In this document: in pieces, positions 24,274-32,587 of the stretch | How positions within the stretch are numbered: position 1 is the stretch's first letter | How the letters are laid out: each line of letters begins with the position of its first letter | Assembly (NCBI GenBank): GCA_001871115.1 | Contig: MNUR01000111.1 | Location: 51,538-84,369 of the forward strand | Source of the DNA: Elusimicrobia bacterium CG1_02_56_21 | GTDB lineage: Bacteria > Elusimicrobiota > Elusimicrobia > Elusimicrobiales > UBA9959 | DNA length: 32,832 nucleotides | Direction of reading: 5' to 3' | The notes under the pieces: model-generated | Seen by the model: the letters and a program-made list of their open reading frames with translations, nothing else | Databases searched by the model: none | Told to the model about the DNA's origin: nothing | Position numbers and translations under genes: made by a program

Positions 24274-25415
24274 TTGCCCTTCTCTTTTTCAGGTGTGATT
24301 TCCCGGCCGAGAATCATCAGAGATATCACCAGCATAAAGATCAGAACGCTCTGCACCAGCAGCAGCCAGGTCCCCGCAATGGAGGCGGTATGCCTGATAT
24401 TCCAGGCGCCGAGCCCGAGGCAGATATTGAGCAGAACTATAAAACCCACTGTCTGCTCCACGCCCATGCCGATCTTCATCAGGCGGTGGTGAAAATGGTC
24501 CTTGCCGGTGTATTCCAGCCATTCCTTCAGGTTCCTGACGCTGCCGTTCCTGATTCTGGAGACAGTGGTGTAAATAATATCAAAAATAGGAATACCCAGG
24601 ATGAGCAGCGGCGTGGAGAAAGAGATGGCCGGACTATCCGTGGCCCAGCTGCCGTAAAGAGCCAGGCAGCCGAGGATGAACCCTATAAAGGTGGATCCTG
24701 AATCTCCGAGAAAAACCTTGGCGGGCCGCCAGTTCATTCTCAGGAAACCGATACAGGCGCCGGCCAGCGCCGCCGAGATAAAAGAAAGCGGGTACTGGTC
24801 AGACTTCCAGCCAATCCCGAGAAACAGCAGCGCGCAGACCGCGCCCATGCTGGAAGCCAGACCATCTATCCCGTCCATAAAGTTGAAAGCGTTGATTATT
24901 CCTACCAGCCAGACCACGGAAAGTATTGTGGAAATAGCGTAGCCGAAAGGCATTTTAAGCGGGAAGCTTAAGTGCAGGCCGAAAAAAGTAACCACCAGGG
25001 CCGCCACGGTCTGCCAGAAAAGCCGGGTTTTAGCGGAAAGCCCCTTCCAGTCGTCAAAAAAACCGAGCAGGAAGATTATAGTCCCGCCGAGCATTATGCC
25101 GTATACTTCCCTCGAAAATTGCAGGTTGCGGAGAACCGCGGCCATAAAAGCCAGGAAAACCGCGACTCCCCCCAGGCGGGGAACAGGGAAGGTGTGAACC
25201 TTGCGCGGATCGGGAATATCCATGGCGCCGATCCTGACGGCCAGCCGCGCGCTGAGCGGGGCGAGCAGGAAAACGGAAAACATTGAAATGAGGAAAAGGT
25301 AGAGCCAGCGCAGCCCCTCGGTCCAGGTCCAGGCGGAGAACCCGCCCGGCGGCAACAGGAGTAAAAGCAGGATCAGGACGACCAGAGAGAAGAAACCTCC
25401 CTGTCTGTGTTTCAT
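24270..25415 (-). CDS. MraY/WecA-family UDP-sugar:polyprenyl-phosphate phosphotransferase
   Basis: This 381-residue protein with about ten or eleven membrane helices transfers a HexNAc-1-phosphate from UDP-sugar to undecaprenyl phosphate at the inner membrane. Family motifs are present: GFFDDWKGLSAKTRL (the DD pair), NAFNFMDGIDGLASSMG, VFLGDSGSTFIGFILG and the HxHH-type KDHFHHRLMKIGM. These match the WecA/TagO branch better than MraY. The product would start synthesis of O-antigen, a capsule or another glycan. It overlaps the PIG-L deacetylase and the epimerase by 4 bases each. A deacetylase beside a GlcNAc-1-P transferase suggests a deacetylated amino-sugar intermediate, but that is inference. 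Confidence 0.9.
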   Translation of the reverse strand: MKHRQGGFFSLVVLILLLLLLPPGGFSAWTWTEGLRWLYLFLISMFSVFLLAPLSARLAVRIGAMDIPDPRKVHTFPVPRLGGVAVFLAFMAAVLRNLQFSREVYGIMLGGTIIFLLGFFDDWKGLSAKTRLFWQTVAALVVTFFGLHLSFPLKMPFGYAISTILSVVWLVGIINAFNFMDGIDGLASSMGAVCALLFLGIGWKSDQYPLSFISAALAGACIGFLRMNWRPAKVFLGDSGSTFIGFILGCLALYGSWATDSPAISFSTPLLILGIPIFDIIYTTVSRIRNGSVRNLKEWLEYTGKDHFHHRLMKIGMGVEQTVGFIVLLNICLGLGAWNIRHTASIAGTWLLLVQSVLIFMLVISLMILGREITPEKEKGK

Positions 25416-26038
25416 TTACAATCCAGCAGCGAATCCAGCATCAGGCGCCTGGCCACAAAACCCTCGGCATACTTAACCCTGTCCTGGTAGCCGCGGAAAA
25501 TAGCCGCCGCTTTCGCGCTTTCTACGATGGAGAGATTTTTAACCCTGGTTTTATAAACCTGGGAGCTGTGGCATTTAAGCAGCGCAACTTTCTTCGCTAT
25601 AACGGGCTCTATATCCATGAAGATCCCGGGGTTAAAATCCATGGTAGTGGGCACTTCGTAGAACATCAGGTTCTTTATATAGCGGGCGGCGGTCTCTACC
25701 GCCTGCGCCACGTTCCGGTGGTCCTGGTGGGTATCTGCGGCATGGTTGACGAACACCATGTCGGGCTTGACGAGTTCTATCTTTTCCTCTACCGCGCGGA
25801 TGAGCTCGCGGTTAAGAATTACGCCGGTATCTTCAAAACCGCCCCAGTAGAGCTTTGCTTTTAGCATGGCGGCCGAACGCTCCTGTTCCGCGCGCCGCAT
25901 CTCGGGTTTTCCGCCCACAGAGCCGCAGGTCAGGACCAGCATGTGTATTTTGTGACCCTTGGCCGACATCTTGCAGAAAGCACCGCCGCAGCCTATCTCA
26001 AGGTCGTCAGGATGCGCGCCGATTCCCAGTATTTTCAT
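25412..26038 (-). CDS. PIG-L (LmbE) family zinc deacetylase
   Basis: This 208-residue protein has the zinc-binding AHPDDLEIGCGG at residues 8-19, NHAADTHQDHRNVAQA (second metal and catalytic region) and the conserved LLKCHSSQVYK. The fold removes acetyl groups from N-acetylglucosamine-containing substrates, including GlcNAc-malate in bacillithiol synthesis (BshB), GlcNAc-inositol, and glycolipids. Which applies here cannot be read from the sequence; no bshA or bshC is in the window. It heads the four-gene envelope operon (overlap with the WecA-like gene). No Shine-Dalgarno sequence is visible before ATG 26038, and the 113-base upstream gap is filled by repeat copy B. Confidence 0.85.
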   Translation of the reverse strand: MKILGIGAHPDDLEIGCGGAFCKMSAKGHKIHMLVLTCGSVGGKPEMRRAEQERSAAMLKAKLYWGGFEDTGVILNRELIRAVEEKIELVKPDMVFVNHAADTHQDHRNVAQAVETAARYIKNLMFYEVPTTMDFNPGIFMDIEPVIAKKVALLKCHSSQVYKTRVKNLSIVESAKAAAIFRGYQDRVKYAEGFVARRLMLDSLLDCK

Positions 26039-26060
26039 AAATTATGCATTAGGCAGATTG

Positions 26061-26150
26061 GCGGACCGGAAGACTAGAGGCTTGGCCGTAAGGCCTGCCG
26101 CTCCCAAATCAGTACTCTAATCGTCCAACCGCTAATCCTCCAGTCCTCTG
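26061..26150 (+). repeat. Intergenic inverted-repeat element, copy B
   Basis: This 90-base element lies between the ExeA-type ATPase gene (stop at 26152) and the PIG-L gene. It begins GCGGACCGGAAGACTAGAGG and ends CTAATCCTCCAGTCCTCTG, matching in order and spacing the element at 16759-16844 read in reverse. Both contain short GGAC/GTCC and TTAG/CTAA inversions, so each could fold on itself. No coding sequence is present. Confidence 0.5.
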
Positions 26151-26151
26151 C

Positions 26152-26949
26152 CTACCGGCTGCTTTCCACGCCTTCGCTGACAAGGGCTTCCGTTATTGTC
26201 CGCTCTCCCCTGGAAAAAGCGGCGAGCATGCTCAGATTGGCGAAATTATTTATCCAGCGGGGGATCCCGCCGGAGCGCTCGTAGATCATTTCAAGGGCTT
26301 TTTCGTCGAAGATATTCCCGGTCAGGCCGGCAATTTCAAGCCGGTGCGCGATATACTTCACGGTCTGGTCGTAATCAAGGGGTTTGAGCTGGTAGCTGAG
26401 CGTTATGCGCTGGCTGAACTGCTTATTCGAGTCCAGTTTTTCCTTAAGTTCCGGCTGCCCGCTGAGGATCAGCGTCAGTAAAAACCGGGTCTCGGTCTGG
26501 AAATTCAACAGCAGGCGCAGCTCCTCGAAAACATTCTCGTCGTTTATCAGCTGGGCCTCGTCTATGGCCACCACCACGTGCTTCCCGTCCTGCATGGTGT
26601 CGCGCAGGAAGCGCTCTATGCCCATCAGCACGTCTTCCTTCTGCTTCGGGACATTATACCCTGTAAAATTATGGAGGATTATCTTAAGCAGCCCCAGGTC
26701 GTCCAGGCGCGGGTTCTGCACTGAGGAGAAAACGTAGCCTTTCTTCCTGAACTGCCGCTCCAGCGCCTTTAAAATGAGCGTCTTGCCGGTTCCGTAGGCG
26801 CCGGTAATTACCGCACAGGCCTTCTTCTCCTCCACCACATAGGAAAGCCTTGAAAAGGCTTCCTCGTGATTTTCGGACTCAAAGAAAAAATCGGTATCGG
26901 GAGTATTCTCGAAAGGCAATTTTTTCAGGTTCCAGTGCTTCTGATACAT
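26152..26949 (-). CDS. ExeA-type AAA ATPase
   Basis: This 265-residue ATPase begins MYQKHWNLKKLPFENTPDTDFFFES, the usual ExeA/GspA opening (WxxxxxPFxxxPDxxFF). It has Walker A GAYGTGKT, Walker B HVVVAIDEAQ, sensor 1 LTLILSGQPEL and an arginine-finger region QRITLSYQLKPLD. In type II secretion systems ExeA works with ExeB to insert the secretin; here only the ATPase is present, without a peptidoglycan-binding tail. Related stand-alone ATPases serve transposition or pilus systems. The start is ambiguous between TTG 26955 and ATG 26949. No Shine-Dalgarno sequence is seen and a TATAAT lies about 12 bases upstream of the ATG, so a leaderless message is possible. Confidence 0.85.
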   Translation of the reverse strand: MYQKHWNLKKLPFENTPDTDFFFESENHEEAFSRLSYVVEEKKACAVITGAYGTGKTLILKALERQFRKKGYVFSSVQNPRLDDLGLLKIILHNFTGYNVPKQKEDVLMGIERFLRDTMQDGKHVVVAIDEAQLINDENVFEELRLLLNFQTETRFLLTLILSGQPELKEKLDSNKQFSQRITLSYQLKPLDYDQTVKYIAHRLEIAGLTGNIFDEKALEMIYERSGGIPRWINNFANLSMLAAFSRGERTITEALVSEGVESSR

Positions 26950-26961
26950 AAGCAATATTTA

Positions 26962-26967
26962 ATTATA
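26962..26967 (-). promoter_or_regulatory. -10 box upstream of the ExeA-type gene
   Basis: On the minus strand this is TATAAT in an alternating AT tract. TTCGCT 17 bases upstream is a weak -35. Initiation would fall close to the start codon (26949-26955), giving a leaderless or nearly leaderless transcript, which agrees with the missing ribosome-binding site. Confidence 0.4.
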
Positions 26968-27023
26968 TATAGCTGCGGAAAGCAAGCGAAGGGAAACGGC
27001 CCGGGAGCGGGAGGAAAACACGG

Positions 27024-27069
27024 CCGGACAGCGTTCGCGGACATAAAAACCAGGGCCCGCGCTGTCCGG
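27024..27069 (-). terminator. Inverted repeat after mcsB, possible terminator
   Basis: Perfect 10-base arms CCGGACAGCG (27024-27033) and CGCTGTCCGG (27060-27069) flank a 26-base loop, just past the mcsB stop (27073). On the minus strand the stem is followed after five bases by a short TTTT. The loop is long and the T-run weak, so a structured 3' end or factor-binding site is as likely as a classical terminator. Confidence 0.45.
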
Positions 27070-27072
27070 TTT

Positions 27073-28122
27073 TCAGGCCAGCCTCTTGCGGAGACAATCC
27101 GCGCGGTAAGCGTCGCGTTCTGCCGGGCTCAGTTCGCGCCCCGCGGCGGCCTGTATATGCGCGGGCTGCATCAGCAGCGTCACCTGGTTAAAGGTGCTGA
27201 AATCCATGCCTATATCCCAACCCATGGCGGCGCCCATGCGCGCCAGGGAAATATTATGCATAAACTCCTCATAGGAGAGAGTCCGGGCGTGTTTCAGCAG
27301 GCCCAAAGCCCTGAAGACGGCGTCTTCCGTTTTAAGCCTGAGGCCTCCTTTGACCAGGGTTTCCCTGGCCGCTATTTCCTGGCGTATTAAATTTCTTATC
27401 ACTCGGTCTATATTCTGACAAAATTCCTCTTCGCTGCGGCCGAGGCAGGTGGCGTTGGCGATCTGGTAAAAGTCCCCGAGCACGTAAGTCCCCTCCCCGT
27501 AAATACCCCGCGCGGTGACCCCCAGGTGGGAAAGGTTTTCAAGCACCCGGGGCATCTGCCCCAGGCGGGAAAGCGCAGGCAGATGGGCCAGGCAGGAAAC
27601 CCTCATCCCGGTGCCCGTATTAGTCGGGCAGGCCGTCAGGAAGCCGAACCTGGAGCCGAAGGCGAAAGGCAGCTCGCGCCCGAGGGCCTCGTCCAGCTTA
27701 AGCGCGGTCTTAAAGGCCTCCTCGATAGCGAAGCCGGAAGTCAGGCACTGCAGGCGCAGGTGGTCTTCCTCGTTTATCATCACAGAGAGGTCTTCACCGT
27801 TAGCTATGGCCGCTCCGGCGGGGAGCACGGCGGCGGCCAGGGCATATGAAACATGATGCCGCTCCACCAGAAAACGCTTCTCAAGCTGGCCCAGCGCCTC
27901 TATTTTAAAGTAATGGCCCCGCGGGAAAAGCCCGGTATGTTTTGCAGCCGCAAGCACTAGACGGCGTATCTCGGATAATTGGCGCGGCTCGGCGCGGTTA
28001 GGAAAGGGAAAGCCCTCCAGGTTGCGGGCAAAGCGCACCCGGGTGGAGAAAATCATTTCAGGCCAGGCGCCGCGGGCGTTAGCCCAGGCCACCTCGGGGC
28101 GGAAGCTCTTAATGACGTCCAT
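27073..28122 (-). CDS. mcsB: Protein arginine kinase McsB
   Basis: McsB phosphorylates arginines in proteins, marking them for ClpC-ClpP degradation in the Firmicutes where it was defined. The 349-residue protein has the phosphagen-kinase fold. Visible motifs are STRVRFARNLEGFPFPNR, VMINEEDHLRLQCLTSGFAIEEAF, FGFLTACPTNTGTGMRVS with the active-site Cys, and RGIYGEGTYVLGDFYQI. It overlaps the mcsA stop by 14 bases, with a GGAGGGG ribosome-binding site inside mcsA, so the pair are coupled. The usual neighbours ctsR and clpC are absent from the window. The inverted repeat at 27024-27069 follows the stop. Confidence 0.94.
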   Translation of the reverse strand: MDVIKSFRPEVAWANARGAWPEMIFSTRVRFARNLEGFPFPNRAEPRQLSEIRRLVLAAAKHTGLFPRGHYFKIEALGQLEKRFLVERHHVSYALAAAVLPAGAAIANGEDLSVMINEEDHLRLQCLTSGFAIEEAFKTALKLDEALGRELPFAFGSRFGFLTACPTNTGTGMRVSCLAHLPALSRLGQMPRVLENLSHLGVTARGIYGEGTYVLGDFYQIANATCLGRSEEEFCQNIDRVIRNLIRQEIAARETLVKGGLRLKTEDAVFRALGLLKHARTLSYEEFMHNISLARMGAAMGWDIGMDFSTFNQVTLLMQPAHIQAAAGRELSPAERDAYRADCLRKRLA

Positions 28123-28630
28123 CGCGCCCCTCCAGCTGCTTCAAAGAATCACGCAAACGGGCGGCGGATTCAAAATCCTCTTTTACCACGGCGTCAGCAA
28201 GGGCGGCGCGAAGCTCCTCCACGCGCCGGGCGATTTCCGACTTGGAAAGTTTAAGCGCCGAGCCGCGCAGGTAAGTCCGGCCTGTATGCTGGGTAGCTCC
28301 GTGTATCCTGGCCATCAGCTCGGTCAGCTGGGCGTCAAAGCCGGCGTAGCATTCGGGGCAGCCAAGGCGGCCGCTTTCCTTGAACTCTGAATATTTGTAG
28401 CCGCAGGCGCCGCAGCGCAAAGTCTTCTTTTCGGCAGGCAGGAAATCCTTAAAATAGCCGCTCATATTGCCGACGATATCGGAAATATTGAAAGCCCCCG
28501 TTTCAAGGCCGAAGCCCATACCTTTTTTTGCGGCGCAGGCGGGGCAGAGGTGCATCTCTCTTACTTTGTTGTTTACAGCCAGTTTAAGAAAAACAGCCGC
28601 GCTCTTCTCCCGGCATTCTTCGCACATCAT
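28109..28630 (-). CDS. mcsA: McsA, zinc-finger activator of McsB
   Basis: This 173-residue protein has four CxxC pairs: CEEC (near residue 4), CPAC (about 28), CGAC (about 72) and CPEC (about 90), enough for two zinc sites. A C-terminal UVR motif (LRAALADAVVKEDFESAARLRDSLKQLE) follows. This layout is that of McsA, which activates the McsB kinase. It overlaps lolD by 4 bases upstream and mcsB by 14 bases downstream. The run lolC-lolD-mcsA-mcsB is therefore probably one transcript, an unusual grouping of lipoprotein export with protein quality control. Confidence 0.9.
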   Translation of the reverse strand: MMCEECREKSAAVFLKLAVNNKVREMHLCPACAAKKGMGFGLETGAFNISDIVGNMSGYFKDFLPAEKKTLRCGACGYKYSEFKESGRLGCPECYAGFDAQLTELMARIHGATQHTGRTYLRGSALKLSKSEIARRVEELRAALADAVVKEDFESAARLRDSLKQLEGRDGRH

Positions 28631-29304
28631 TTTGCGGACTCCTCAGGCAAAAGCCTGCCCCCGCCCATGCGCAGAACCTTGTCCGCACGGCGGGCAGCCT
28701 CTTCATTATGCGTCACCATCAGCACGGCGGTCCCCATGCCGGCGGCGCGCCGCAGATCGTCCAGTATGACCCCGGAATTGTGGCGGTCCAGGTTGCCGGT
28801 AGGCTCGTCGGCAATAAGCAGGGCCGGGTTATTGCACAGCGCCCTCAGCATGGCGGCCCGCTGTTTTTCTCCGCCCGAGATCTCCATCGGGAACTTCCCG
28901 GCGATAAATTCCAGGTCGAAGCGCTTGAGCAGCTCCAGGCCGCGCCCGGGGCTTTGCTTTCCCGAAAGGCGCGCAGGCATCTCGATGTTTTCAAGCACCG
29001 TGAATTCCGGAAGCAGCGAATCGAACTGAAACACGAAGCCTATATTTTTCAGGCGCAAAACCGCTTTCTCGGATTCCTTCAGGTCTTCGAGCCTTTTGCC
29101 GAACAGCTTCAGCTCGCCGCTGTAGGTATCGTCCAGCAGGCCGATAATATTGAGGAAGGTGGATTTACCGGAACCCGACGGGCCTATGATAGAAACGAAC
29201 TCCCCTTTCGAGATGTAAAAATCCAGATTTTCGAGCACGATTATCTGCTCGTGGCCCTGCGTATAGGCCTTGCCCAGGCCGGAAATCTCGATAATTTTAT
29301 CCAT
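28627..29304 (-). CDS. lolD: Lipoprotein-releasing ABC ATPase
   Basis: The 225-residue ATPase has Walker A GPSGSGKST, the MacB/LolD-type Q loop FQFDSLLPEFTVLENIEMPA, signature ISGGEKQRAAMLRAL, Walker B LLIADEPTGNLD and switch His in VTHNEEA. LolD drives release of lipoproteins from the inner membrane. It starts 8 bases inside the end of the lolC-like permease gene and overlaps mcsA by 4 bases. The adjacent permease makes LolD more likely than a generic MacB-type exporter. Confidence 0.92.
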   Translation of the reverse strand: MDKIIEISGLGKAYTQGHEQIIVLENLDFYISKGEFVSIIGPSGSGKSTFLNIIGLLDDTYSGELKLFGKRLEDLKESEKAVLRLKNIGFVFQFDSLLPEFTVLENIEMPARLSGKQSPGRGLELLKRFDLEFIAGKFPMEISGGEKQRAAMLRALCNNPALLIADEPTGNLDRHNSGVILDDLRRAAGMGTAVLMVTHNEEAARRADKVLRMGGGRLLPEESAK

Positions 29305-30520
29305 AGCGTATCGCGTCTATCGGGCTGATCCTGGAAGCCCGCAGAGCCGGGTATACGGCGCTGAGCATGCACAGAAAGTAGCTGACGGCGGCTGTGAACA
29401 GGATATTCCGGAACTTAAGCTCCACCGGAACTTTTGTGACGTAATAGATATCGGCCGGCAGCTCCACTACCGGGTACACGGCGATAAAGACCGAAACTCC
29501 CACGCCGAGGATCAGGCCGAGGGTTATCCCGGTTATAGCTATCAGGTTCCCCTCCCAGAAGAAGACCCGCCTTATGAACCCGGGGCCCGCACCCAGAGCG
29601 CGCAGGATACCGATATCGCGCAATTTTTCAACGCTCATCATAAGCAGGTTTGAGGCTATATTGAAAGTCGCCACTAGTATTATGAGCGCCAGCACCAAAG
29701 ACATCACGAACTTTTCCAGCTTAAGCGCCGCGAACAGGGTCTGGTTCATATCCGCATAGGTCTTCACCGTATACGAGAAGCCCAGCGCTTTACGCAGGTC
29801 AGCCGCCGCTTCGGGGGCGGATTTAATATTCTTCAGCCGTACCCCCACGCCGTTGGCGCCTCCGCCGAGGCCGAAAAAATCCCCGGCCGACCGCATTGAA
29901 CAATAGGCCATGGTATTATCAAATTCGTAATAGCCGGTGCGCACCAGGCCGGTTACCCGGAATTTCCTCATTTTAGGAAGGATGCTCATCCCGGTGGAAG
30001 CGCCCTGCGGAGAAACCAGCACGGCTTCGTCGCCGAGCCAAAGCCCGAGGTTCTTTGCAAGTTCCTCGCCAAGCACAAGCTCGGGGAGCGCGTCCTTAAC
30101 GGGAGTTTCCTCCCACCATGCGCCGCGGGTGAGAGAATCTTTAAGACTATTTACGGAGAATTCAGCGGAGGTATCGAAGCCCTTTACCACCACCCCTGAA
30201 GAGCGGTTGTCAAAAGTAAGGATAGCCTGGCCCAGCACAAAAGGAGACTCCGCGGCCAGGCGCCCGTCGCTCTCAAGAGCGGCACGGACCGCTTCAAGGT
30301 CCCTCGGCTGCATCCGGCCGTAGATGGTGAGATGCGCCTGCGCGTCAACTATTTTTTTCTTGATATCAGACTGGAAGCCGTCCATTATGGCCAGCGTAAC
30401 GATAAGCGCTGCAACCCCGAGCGCGACTCCCGCGACCCCGATAACGGTCGTTACCATGGAGAACAGGCCCTTTCTCTTTGCCAGCAGGTAGCGTCGGGCT
30501 ATAAAGAATTCTGTAGACAT
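29297..30520 (-). CDS. LolC/LolE-family lipoprotein-releasing permease
   Basis: This 407-residue permease has one N-terminal helix (with FIARRYLLAKRKGLFSMVTTVIGVAGVALGVAALI), a periplasmic MacB-type domain (about residues 55-260) and three C-terminal helices with the FtsX pattern (KLEKFVMSLVLALIILVATFNIASNLLMMSVEKLRDIGILRALGA). It works with LolD to extract lipoproteins for the outer membrane. Only one permease gene is present, so it may form a homodimer (LolF-like), as in lineages lacking separate LolC and LolE. ATG 30520 begins MSTEFFIARRYLL as in homologues; the in-frame opening to 30571 is not needed. The Shine-Dalgarno sequence is weak. Confidence 0.9.
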   Translation of the reverse strand: MSTEFFIARRYLLAKRKGLFSMVTTVIGVAGVALGVAALIVTLAIMDGFQSDIKKKIVDAQAHLTIYGRMQPRDLEAVRAALESDGRLAAESPFVLGQAILTFDNRSSGVVVKGFDTSAEFSVNSLKDSLTRGAWWEETPVKDALPELVLGEELAKNLGLWLGDEAVLVSPQGASTGMSILPKMRKFRVTGLVRTGYYEFDNTMAYCSMRSAGDFFGLGGGANGVGVRLKNIKSAPEAAADLRKALGFSYTVKTYADMNQTLFAALKLEKFVMSLVLALIILVATFNIASNLLMMSVEKLRDIGILRALGAGPGFIRRVFFWEGNLIAITGITLGLILGVGVSVFIAVYPVVELPADIYYVTKVPVELKFRNILFTAAVSYFLCMLSAVYPALRASRISPIDAIRYG

Positions 30521-30599
30521 ATTACCAGGATCAGGGCCGGCGGCGAAAGAATAATATCGCGGGCGGCTCACTTCTTCACTGCCCGCCCCCCGCCTGCCG

Positions 30600-32090
30600 C
30601 TATTGCGGCTGGTCGGGACGGAGCAGCGGGAAAAGTATAACTTCGCGGATGGAAGGCTTGCCGGAAAGAAGCATGGTCAGGCGGTCTATGCCTATGCCGA
30701 TGCCGCCCATCGGCGGCATACCGTATTCCATAGCTTCTATGAAATCCTTGTCCAGGATATCCGCCTCGCCGTTATTTTCCTCTTCCTGCTGGCGAAGCTG
30801 CTCTACCAGGCGGCTCTGCTGGTCTTCCGGGTCGTTGAGCTCGGAGTAGGCGTTGGCTATTTCCTCTGTTCCGGCGAAAAACTCGAACCTTTCTACCAGC
30901 GACTCGTCTCCCGCCTTGCATTTGGCCAGCGGTGTTACGGCAGTGGGATAATCCATTACAAAGGTGGGCTGCTCAAGGGAAGCCAGGATCTTTTCGTCCA
31001 TGATGCGGTCAAAGAGCTTGGCGGAAGTAGTGTCCGAACCGTGCTCGATATGAAGTTTCTCAGCCAGTTTTTTAAGTTTTTCCCTGTTAAAAGCCTTGCC
31101 TTTAAGAACCTCGTGAATGTCTTCACCGGTTTTCTTGAGCCATTCCCCGGGCAAAGACATGCGGCGGAACGGGGGCTTGATATTGATCTTCATCCCGTTG
31201 TAATCAATGGTATCGGCGCCTATTATAGCGGCGCATTTCTCAAAGATGGTCTCTACCAGCTCCGCCATGCCGTTGTAGTCGGAATAGGCCTTATAGGCCT
31301 CCAGGGTGGTGAACTCGGGATTATGGCGGGTATCTACGCCTTCATTGCGAAAAACGCGCCCTATTTCATAGGCGCCGTCAAAGCCGCCGATAAGGAGCTT
31401 CTTAAGCGGCAGCTCGGTTGCGATACGCATGTAGAGCTCGTATTTGTACGCGTTATGGTAGGTGATAAAGGGCCGCGCCGAGGCGCCGCCGGCCTGCGCG
31501 CAAAGCACGGGCGTCTCCACTTCCAGGTAACCGTCCGAGTTCAGCACGTCCCGGATGGACGCTACGATCCGGGAACGGCGGATAAATATGGTGCGGGCCT
31601 CCTCGTTCGAGATCAGGTCCAGGTAGCGCTCACGGTACCGCGCCTCAGCGTCTGTCAGGCCGTGGAATTTTTCAGGCAGGGGCCTTACGGACTTTGAAAG
31701 CACGGTGAGTTTCTCGGCATTCACGGTCAGCTCGCCGGTATGCGTAACAAACAGCTTCCCCTCCACCCCGAGGAAATCCCCTACATGCATCTGCTTCTTG
31801 AACAGGTCGTAGGATTCTTCTCCGACGGAGTCTTTTTTCACGTAGATCTGGATCTTTCCGGTACCGTCCTTGAGATGGGCGAAGGCAGCTTTGCCCATGA
31901 CGCGCATAAGCACCATGCGCCCGGCTATCACCACGGGGGTTTCGGCCGGACACTTCGCTGCCTGTGCTATTTTATGAGTGAGTTTGAACCGGTGCGGGAA
32001 AGGGTCCACACCCTTCTCCCTTATGGCTTTTATCTTGGCGTAGTTATTGGCGACTATTTCATTGATGCCGGAATTAGGGGTAGTAGTCAT
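30600..32090 (-). CDS. lysS: Lysyl-tRNA synthetase (class II)
   Basis: LysS charges tRNA-Lys. The 496-residue protein has an N-terminal OB-fold anticodon-binding domain (about 55-150, VVIAGRMVLMRVMGKAAFAHLKDGTGKIQIYV). The class II catalytic core follows, with motif 2 FRNEGVDTRHNPEFTTLEAYKAYSDYNGM and motif 3 MEYGMPPMGGIGIGIDRLTMLL. Length and motif order are standard. The ATG overlaps by 4 bases the stop of the upstream response-regulator gene, and lolC follows after about 80 bases. Confidence 0.97.
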   Translation of the reverse strand: MTTTPNSGINEIVANNYAKIKAIREKGVDPFPHRFKLTHKIAQAAKCPAETPVVIAGRMVLMRVMGKAAFAHLKDGTGKIQIYVKKDSVGEESYDLFKKQMHVGDFLGVEGKLFVTHTGELTVNAEKLTVLSKSVRPLPEKFHGLTDAEARYRERYLDLISNEEARTIFIRRSRIVASIRDVLNSDGYLEVETPVLCAQAGGASARPFITYHNAYKYELYMRIATELPLKKLLIGGFDGAYEIGRVFRNEGVDTRHNPEFTTLEAYKAYSDYNGMAELVETIFEKCAAIIGADTIDYNGMKINIKPPFRRMSLPGEWLKKTGEDIHEVLKGKAFNREKLKKLAEKLHIEHGSDTTSAKLFDRIMDEKILASLEQPTFVMDYPTAVTPLAKCKAGDESLVERFEFFAGTEEIANAYSELNDPEDQQSRLVEQLRQQEEENNGEADILDKDFIEAMEYGMPPMGGIGIGIDRLTMLLSGKPSIREVILFPLLRPDQPQ

Positions 32091-32470
32091 TTTTTTGAGG
32101 CTATCGCGTCCTTTACTATTTTTACCAGGTTCTTGGGTTCGAACGGCTTTTCCACGAAGGCGAAGATATTGGAGGCCAGTTCGAAAAGGTCCTTCATCTG
32201 CCCTTTGGCGGTGAGTATTACTATGGGGATATGGCTGAGCTCGTCTATTTCCTGCAGCTTGGACTGCAGGGTGTAGCCGTCCATCTCAGGCATCATTATA
32301 TCCAAAATTATAACATCGGGAAGAACGCGGCCCGGGTCTTTGGAAGTAAGCTTATTATAAGCTTCCAGGCCGTTGTAAGCCTCATAGACTTCCAGCTTTT
32401 CGCGCTCCATCAGAACTTTTATCAGGTACACTACGTCTTTCTCATCGTCAACTACCAATACTTTTGACAT
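32087..32470 (-). CDS. Single-domain response regulator (CheY-like)
   Basis: The 127-residue protein is a stand-alone receiver domain with the acidic pair VVDDEKD, phospho-acceptor Asp57 in VIILDIMMPEMDG, the Thr in VILTAKG and the Lys in FVEKPFEPKNL. There is no output domain. ATG 32470 is chosen because a GGGAG ribosome-binding site precedes it and residues 1-8 are already the first receiver strand; an in-frame extension to 32509 adds nothing family-like. It overlaps lysS by 4 bases. It may be phosphorylated by the orphan sensor kinase at 14736-16751, but the two are 16 kb apart and the link is speculative. Confidence 0.92.
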   Translation of the reverse strand: MSKVLVVDDEKDVVYLIKVLMEREKLEVYEAYNGLEAYNKLTSKDPGRVLPDVIILDIMMPEMDGYTLQSKLQEIDELSHIPIVILTAKGQMKDLFELASNIFAFVEKPFEPKNLVKIVKDAIASKK

Positions 32471-32547
32471 AAGTCTCCCGTAGAATGCAGCGAAGGATAG
32501 CGGCCGCACCCGGCCGTATATTTACCAGTTATCTTACTAGAAAAATC

Positions 32548-32553
32548 ATTATA
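32548..32553 (-). promoter_or_regulatory. -10 box upstream of the response regulator operon
   Basis: On the minus strand this is TATAAT, about 78 bases ahead of the start codon at 32470. No good -35 is seen at 16-18 bases. It lies just downstream of the IS30/MITE sequences and would drive the response regulator, lysS, lolC, lolD, mcsA and mcsB. Confidence 0.4.
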
Positions 32554-32587
32554 AAGACAAGAGGCAGGCGCGCAGGGCACATTCAAG

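Noticed and set aside
30603..31697. 364-codon plus-strand frame opposite lysS
   Set aside because: Antisense to lysS, whose motifs are unmistakable; no motif or start signal of its own.
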